Assembly (NCBI RefSeq): GCF_964275005.1
Contig: NC_092701.1
Coordinates: forward strand, 9,074,453-9,138,452
Length of the DNA stretch: 64,000 nt
DNA from: Diadema setosum
Taxonomy: Eukaryota; Echinodermata; Echinoidea; Diadematoida; Diadematidae
Direction: 5' to 3'
Both the position numbers and the translations under genes were made by a program. Below, in pieces: positions 58,819 to 64,000 of the stretch. The notes beneath the pieces are model-generated. The model was not told the origin of the DNA, made no database searches, and saw only the letters and a list, made by a program, of their open reading frames with translations. Position 1 is the first letter of the stretch. Each line of letters begins with the position of its first letter.

Positions 58819-61800
58819 GTGAGTATGCCCATGTGCACACATTCTCTATCTAAAGCCACATTTGAATAAATTGTAGCTTTTTGCGTTCGTGGCCGTGGTA
58901 AGCCGAGCCGAGAAGCTCGCTTCACCGTGTGTATCTCGTGGTCCCATGTATTGATAATTGTGCATGTGCTGTTTGGTTAACAGCAGGGCAGGGGTAGCAC
59001 ACCGGTGCCCTGGCCCTGTTGTGTTATTGTTGTGGTCTTGAACAGCCGCAATGCTGGCAGCAGCTGGCAGAACCACGCATCTTATTTATGTTACATCTTA
59101 TTGTGCAGTCATAGTTACACCATATGATGACATAGATGGTATCCCGGGGTACCAAATAAAAATCAGCCATTTTGTTGAATTATTATTATTATTATTTTTT
59201 AAAGGTTGTAAAATTACCCTGGTCCTGGTGGCCTGGGCCAGCTTGGTTGCCAAAAAGTGGAAATTATTTTGGTGCTGGAGCTAACAGCACTAGCTCTAGC
59301 CACTGCATTGCACTGCACTGAAGCACACGATATTGCAAGCACAGCACAGCGTGCCATGCATGCATACATACAGGTAATTAGTATAACATGCAGTGGCATG
59401 GGAATGACTACATGTAAAGTTTATGTACACGCACACACAGTGCAGTGCATGCATTTCTCTGCGGCTGTCCTCGAGTGGACGTGAGGTGGCGCTACACAAC
59501 GTGGTACCTCGGGTACTACGGTACCCCGGGGTAACGCATGATGCATCATATGATGATACAGTGCTACATTGAGAATGCATTTCATGTAAAATATAGCTCT
59601 AGAACTAGAGGGTTGAATAGAACTAGACTGTAGATAGGAGAGTTGTCTAATTTAAATTAAATTTACATTTTGATTTGGAACAGTAAAACCACCAGTTTTC
59701 GGACACTTAAGCTTTTCTGCAATAATCGTTCAACTCAAATAATACATACAAAATTATAATATCTAGAATCTATAACAATGTACGTTAAATAAATTTATAT
59801 CAAATTACTTTTTATCAATATTGATTTTGTTAAACAGAGTGTTAAAATTTCACAAAATCCCCAAATATTATCACATTCGTAAAATTCCCCAGAGTTCAGC
59901 CCCTGTACATTTATTCACTGCTTGGGCACGTATGGAGATTTTGTTTTTCTTTTGTGTTTTTGAGGATACCATCACACTTTGAGCTTGCGATAATCTAAAG
60001 ATCTCGCAACAGAACGGCGTAATTTTCCAATTTTTAGTGCTTTTTCGGCGACCCCAATTCTTAACATGGGACCTAATTTGCACGCGCTTTGGAAAAGTTG
60101 TGCCAATTCTGCATTTTTGATGGCGAAATATGGGATTTTAGATGGACTTTTGGAGATGACTCATAAAGGCACTTTCCTGTGGTGAGGGGGGGGGGGGGGG
60201 GGGTTACTCTAGTCTAATTAAATCCTACGTTTCCTTTGTTTGCTTCTGTAATCTGAAATTCAGGACTAGAAAATTACAGAGCATATGGAGTCCTGATTGT
60301 GTGAATGACAAAGTTAAAATGTGAAAATGCCCACCAAGTCTTGGGACAGATTAACAGTTAGAGTAAACAACTCTGTTTGCGGCAGGGTGCCTACTGTATT
60401 TCTGGCAGGGCACTTTCATTCATCAATAAAACAGCTATTAAATTTGCTTTGGAAAGAGTTCCATACCCCAGCTATGCTAACAGTCTACATTGTAGGAGTA
60501 GGCTTGGTCTGAAGTTCACATTAACCTAGGACACTGAGATCAATCAAACCCTAACCCTAACCCTAAATCTAAACTCTAACCCTAATGCTAAAGCCACCTA
60601 AATTTAATCATATCACTACTGAGGGGGGGGGGGGGGGGGGGGGGGGGTACATGTGGAACTCTTGCCTTTACTTTTCTCTCAGTCTTACGTGATACTAGTG
60701 CACTTTTCTTGAGGCGCTGCAGTTGGTTATTGCAGCTTGTGAAATCTGCCACTGATTTTTTTTTTTTTAAGTTTTTTTTTTTTTTTTATTGATGGGTCCA
60801 GTAGTACTACATAGTAGATTGTTTACTATCCAAGAAAAGTCAGAGACTTGGATATGGCAGCAGGTTTCCTGAGAAATCCCTCTGGGCATTATACACCAAT
60901 CGTAGTTCCACACCAATTCATTCCCCTCTCATCATGCCTCAGGTATTGAGGAGCTGTGTGTGAAGCGGGATGACCTCCACAAGCAGATCAAACAAGAGGA
61001 GGAGGAGAAGAACAAGATCCAGAATGACGTCCGCATACTGACCGAGAAGCTGGCCAAGGTCAACGAGAGCCTTGCCAAGAAGATCGCCACGAGGAATGAG
61101 TATGACAAGACCATCAGTGAAACCGAGGCTGCCTACATGAAGGTTTGTAATAGCTGTCAAGGTTCTCTATTGTATGTTACTATGGCAACGGATTCATCCA
61201 GTCTTAGTTTACACTGTCGAGGCGGGGATGGCAGAGAATTGTATATGTCATATATCTATGAGCTGAACATTACCAATTTGTCACTCTTTTATCTTGAACT
61301 TTTTCTTCACTCTATTCATTTTCCTTATTTCAACCTCTTCTTCCTTTTTCTACACTGTACCTTTTCTTCTGCCCCCTTCACAATACAAGCCACTGTCTGT
61401 GTTTTGTTTTTGTATACCATGTCTGCTCTAACTTGTTTGATGATTATTACCAACTTAAAGGGTTTGCTGTTACATTTCAGTGTCTATCCTAGGGAGACCC
61501 CTTTGAAGCATTGCTTTTGCTTTTACTGATTTTGTGATAAATCTGATTACTGTAATTCATGTTATTTTTTTTTTTGATATCACAATAAATATTATTATCA
61601 CAGGTGTTGTAGTCATCATTAAGATTGCCTCTATTATCAAAATTGTGTTCATCTGCAATATTGTTCAGGTTTCAGATTACCGAGAGAATTGTTATATCAT
61701 TGAATTGTATGTTTCTTGTTAAACTCTGTGCTCGTGTTACTACAATGTATATCATGTATTGCCAACTCCGTATGCCACACAAAGGTACCCAAGTCACATC

Positions 61801-62313
61801 TTTTTGATCTGGAATAAATGCTGATATAGTCACAGATTAGTACAACTCTTTGCTCAATAGTGCTGATAGGTCATGAAGCAATGACTTCAACATCTGTGTG
61901 AAGTATTAAAAACAATGTAACATTAACAAGGAAAATGGTGGTATGGTTCAGTTACAATAATCTTGACACGTAGTGAAATAAGCTCAGAATTTAACAAGGA
62001 ACATACATGTACATAGTGATATGGCAGTTCGCTATTGAATTGTGATTTTGATTTCCGTTACTGCTCATGTTATTATATTACCATTATCATTTTTTTGTGT
62101 GTGTGTCACTCCGAATATCATGTGAATATCATTATCTTTGTTGTAGTCATCATTATTATCAGGATCACTGGTTTTATAATATTCTGTAATATATTGTTCA
62201 TGTTTCAGATCATCGAGAGCTCCCACTCCCTCCTCAACGTCCTTCAGAAAGAGGCGGCAGTCCTGAAGGATAAAGGAGTGCCCGGATTCACCAACGTGTC
62301 GTCCACAACATGA
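58767..62313 (+). CDS. SSNA1: SSNA1 (NA14) microtubule/centrosome coiled-coil protein, whole gene
   Basis: Three coding exons, 58767-58818, 60943-61142 and 62209-62313, give 118 residues; human SSNA1 has 119. Exon 1: [17 protein letters not shown]; a cysteine codon is split over intron 1; then [56 protein letters not shown] and [16 protein letters not shown]. Nearly the whole chain is a parallel coiled coil, as in the family. Known role: forms fibrils that nucleate or branch microtubules, sits at centrosomes and basal bodies, and binds spastin. The C-terminal 15 residues ([12 protein letters not shown]) differ from vertebrates, as expected for this loose tail. Poly(A) signal at 62409. Confidence 0.96.
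59670..60170. mobile_element. Third arm of the foldback repeat
   Basis: Starts CCACCAGTTTTCGGACACTT; contains GAGGATACCATCACACTTTG, GCTTTTTCGGCGACCCC and TGGGATTTTAGATGGAC, in the same order as 55485-56110. Confidence 0.7.
60546..60590. repeat. Interstitial telomere-like repeat
   Basis: AACCCTAACCCTAACCCTAA followed by decayed CTAA units; the plus strand carries the C-rich form of the animal TTAGGG repeat. Only about three perfect units. Confidence 0.75.
60943..61142 (+). CDS. SSNA1: SSNA1 exon 2
   Basis: Two bases complete Cys 18, then 66 codons to AYMK; the bulk of the coiled coil. Acceptor CATGCCTCAG, donor AAG|GTTTGT. Confidence 0.96.
61676..61807 (+). CDS. Candidate alternative SSNA1 last exon (duplicated acceptor)
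   Basis: GTTCAGGTTTCAG precedes ATTACCGAGAGAA, echoing the real exon 3 (GTTCATGTTTCAG, ATCATCGAGAGC). Joined in phase 0 to exon 2 it would give [20 protein letters not shown] and 23 more residues before TGA. The upstream 130 bases also resemble those before exon 3, so the segment is a duplicate. Probably a decayed copy; use is unproven. Confidence 0.35.
   Translation: MTERIVISLNCMFLVKLCARVTTMYIMYCQLRMPHKGTQVTSF
62209..62313 (+). CDS. SSNA1: SSNA1 exon 3 (last)
   Basis: Phase 0, [34 protein letters not shown] and TGA. Acceptor TTCATGTTTCAG. The first 16 residues match the family; the tail is lineage-specific. Confidence 0.95.
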   Translation: MIESSHSLLNVLQKEAAVLKDKGVPGFTNVSSTT

Positions 62314-62408
62314 TTGGATCCTTTGCATCAAGACCTCATCTATCTTTCTACTGTATATGTTTGTGTATATATGAATATAGGCTGTTCATACTTTGTTGTA
62401 GATAACTT

Positions 62409-62414
62409 AATAAA
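62409..62414 (+). terminator. SSNA1 poly(A) signal
   Basis: AATAAA about 95 bases after the stop, followed by a T/GT-rich stretch (TTTATTGATTAATGTGTGG). Gives a short 3' UTR. Confidence 0.75.
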
Positions 62415-62429
62415 GTGTACATTTGATAC

Positions 62430-64000
62430 AAAATTTATTGATTAATGTGTGGATATCTTCTGTCTAAGCAGCTTCATGTGTGCCTTGATTTCAGTGGTCC
62501 AATGTTTATGATAAAATGCATTGAAAAATTCATCATGAGCAGCAAGACATATTTTGTCATTAAAGCCCAGTGTTGAGATACTTTTTCTGAGTATGGAAGT
62601 TAGAATTATGGAAAGTGGGAATCCCCCCCCCCCCCCCCCAAAAAAAAAAAAAAAAAAAAAAATCCGTTAAAGAATTTATGTCCTGTAATAGTAAATTAGC
62701 CACCATTTTTTTTCACAAAATGATAAAACTCTTGAAAGATTATCAAACTTCAATGTAAACAAGGTTCCTCTAGTAATTTTGTAGGGTATGAGTATTTTTT
62801 TTTTTCAATTTCTAAATAAGTGATTGAATAATTTTGACAGCAGGTCACAAATATTATTCTAAAAGGATAATGTACCTCTTGAGTGGAAGTTACAGTATAT
62901 GGTGTTAAGAGTATCAAAACATTGACGATAGATATCCAATCAATGATGCAGTATTATCAATATGATCAATCATCCATGATAATCAATGATTGAAAATGCT
63001 ACATTAATGACACCAACCTGAAGAGTACCCCCAGAGCACTGTACAGTGATTGTCATGATTACCTGATTAATATTGCATGCATAATCCTCCACAATTGTTT
63101 TCTGTAGAAAACATTCTTGAGTGCAAATCTTCAAAGACGTACATACATGTACATACATGTAACCGCCATAATCTCATTCTTATTTTTTTTTCCGTTTGTT
63201 CATACAGCTACTGAAAATATCTAGGCAAGTGAACCTATGTTACAGTGTCAAGACAGCTGCAACTATTTTGCATTCCTATGTGACATTGTTTGTGATGATT
63301 TACTGGCCTTCAAATTGATAACTTGTAGTTCAGAATTGATTTCTCTCATTTGTTGCAAGCAGTTATGATTTAGGGCTTAAGTCACAAGAGTTCTGATTTG
63401 GTTTCCCAATCAAGTGATTAGAATAGGGCATTTGTGGGTTTGGTTTTTTTTTACCCCTCCTTATTCTTACTTTCCATTGTCCAAGGTCTTTATGCAACCA
63501 CTGCTGTTTTCTAGCAGGTTTGTTTGGGTGATATACTGTAGATCGTTTGATTGTCCAGTAGTTGTGCATTAATCACAGGGAACCTTGTTATAAGGAGCTG
63601 CTTGGAACCATGGAAGTTTCCTCGCTACATCGTGTGTCTCATGTCAGGGATAAAAACAAAAGAATTTAAAAGGAATGGAACCTGCAGAACTACCTCGTTG
63701 TGTACACCATCAGGTATCTCAGTATATCTGACATCCTTATAACAAGATTTCACTGTATTATGGACCACAGTATGGCACTGATTTAGGAAAAGAGCTTTTC
63801 ATTCTTGTGCAGTATGCATGTGCATTGCTGTCAGAGTTACCTTTCTCAACCATTTGCACCTTGAAAGCTTCTCTCTTTGCACGCCAAAGTACATGGTTTC
63901 TGTAAAAAATTTTTTGTCATCATATTCATAAATACAGCATTTGTACTTGATTTGTAAATGTGTTGAATTCAATCCAGCAAACACTGTGTGCACTTATATT
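62430..64000 (+). other. Downstream region, no gene seen
   Basis: AT-rich sequence with a C-run/A-run junction at 62624-62661 and scattered T runs. Short open frames show nothing recognisable. A gene beginning beyond 64000 cannot be excluded. Confidence 0.6.

Larger units (their letters stand above)
58819..60942 (+). other. SSNA1 intron 1
   Basis: 2.1 kb. Contains a single arm of the foldback repeat (59670-60170), G runs at 60185-60202 and about 60624-60647, a telomere-like CCCTAA cluster at 60546-60590 and a T-rich stretch at 60758-60788. No exon was found in it. Confidence 0.8.

Overview
This is intron-rich animal DNA, best explained as a marine invertebrate genome (probably deuterostome, echinoderm-like; the species cannot be fixed from the sequence). 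The reasons are: GT-AG introns of hundreds to thousands of bases, AATAAA poly(A) signals, proteins that align almost end to end with vertebrate orthologues, very frequent poly-C/poly-G tracts, and many short palindromic transposon remnants whose inner sequence is rich in TTTTCGCG. There are only three genes in 64 kb; no operon, virus-like element, CRISPR array or rRNA gene was seen.

Layout. (1) 172-12557, plus strand: the 3' end of a NOS1AP (CAPON)-like adaptor gene, two exons either side of an 11-kb intron; its start lies left of the window. (2) 12558-32600: NOS1AP 3' UTR, then a long intergenic tract with no convincing gene, filled with TTAA-flanked and TA-type palindromic MITEs, hAT-like elements, a LINE 3' end, simple repeats and a 1.5-kb G-poor tract. 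(3) 33165-54254, minus strand: a complete DHX16 (PRP2-type DEAH splicing helicase) gene. I resolved all 21 coding exons with matching phases; they give 1039 residues, against about 1041 in human. One intron needs a GC-AG donor, one acceptor is a NAGNAG, and several introns carry large simple-repeat arrays close to splice sites. (4) 54255-58766: candidate DHX16 5' UTR and promoter (CRE and ETS-like sites near 57.2 kb) and a foldback repeat. (5) 58767-62313, plus strand: a complete three-exon SSNA1 gene (118 residues), arranged head to head with DHX16. Its second intron holds a duplicated copy of the exon-3 acceptor with an open alternative last exon. (6) 62430-64000: no gene seen.

The genes do not form a pathway: NOS1AP is a membrane/cytoplasmic adaptor, DHX16 a nuclear spliceosome ATPase and SSNA1 a centrosomal/microtubule coiled-coil protein. 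NOS1AP and DHX16 are convergent; DHX16 and SSNA1 are divergent. The most interesting content is splice-site evolution (GC-AG intron, NAGNAG, duplicated exon/intron boundaries in two genes, a 900-bp tetranucleotide array that forms a pyrimidine tract) and a set of TTAA-flanked palindromic element families. I found no wholly new biological system and do not claim one.
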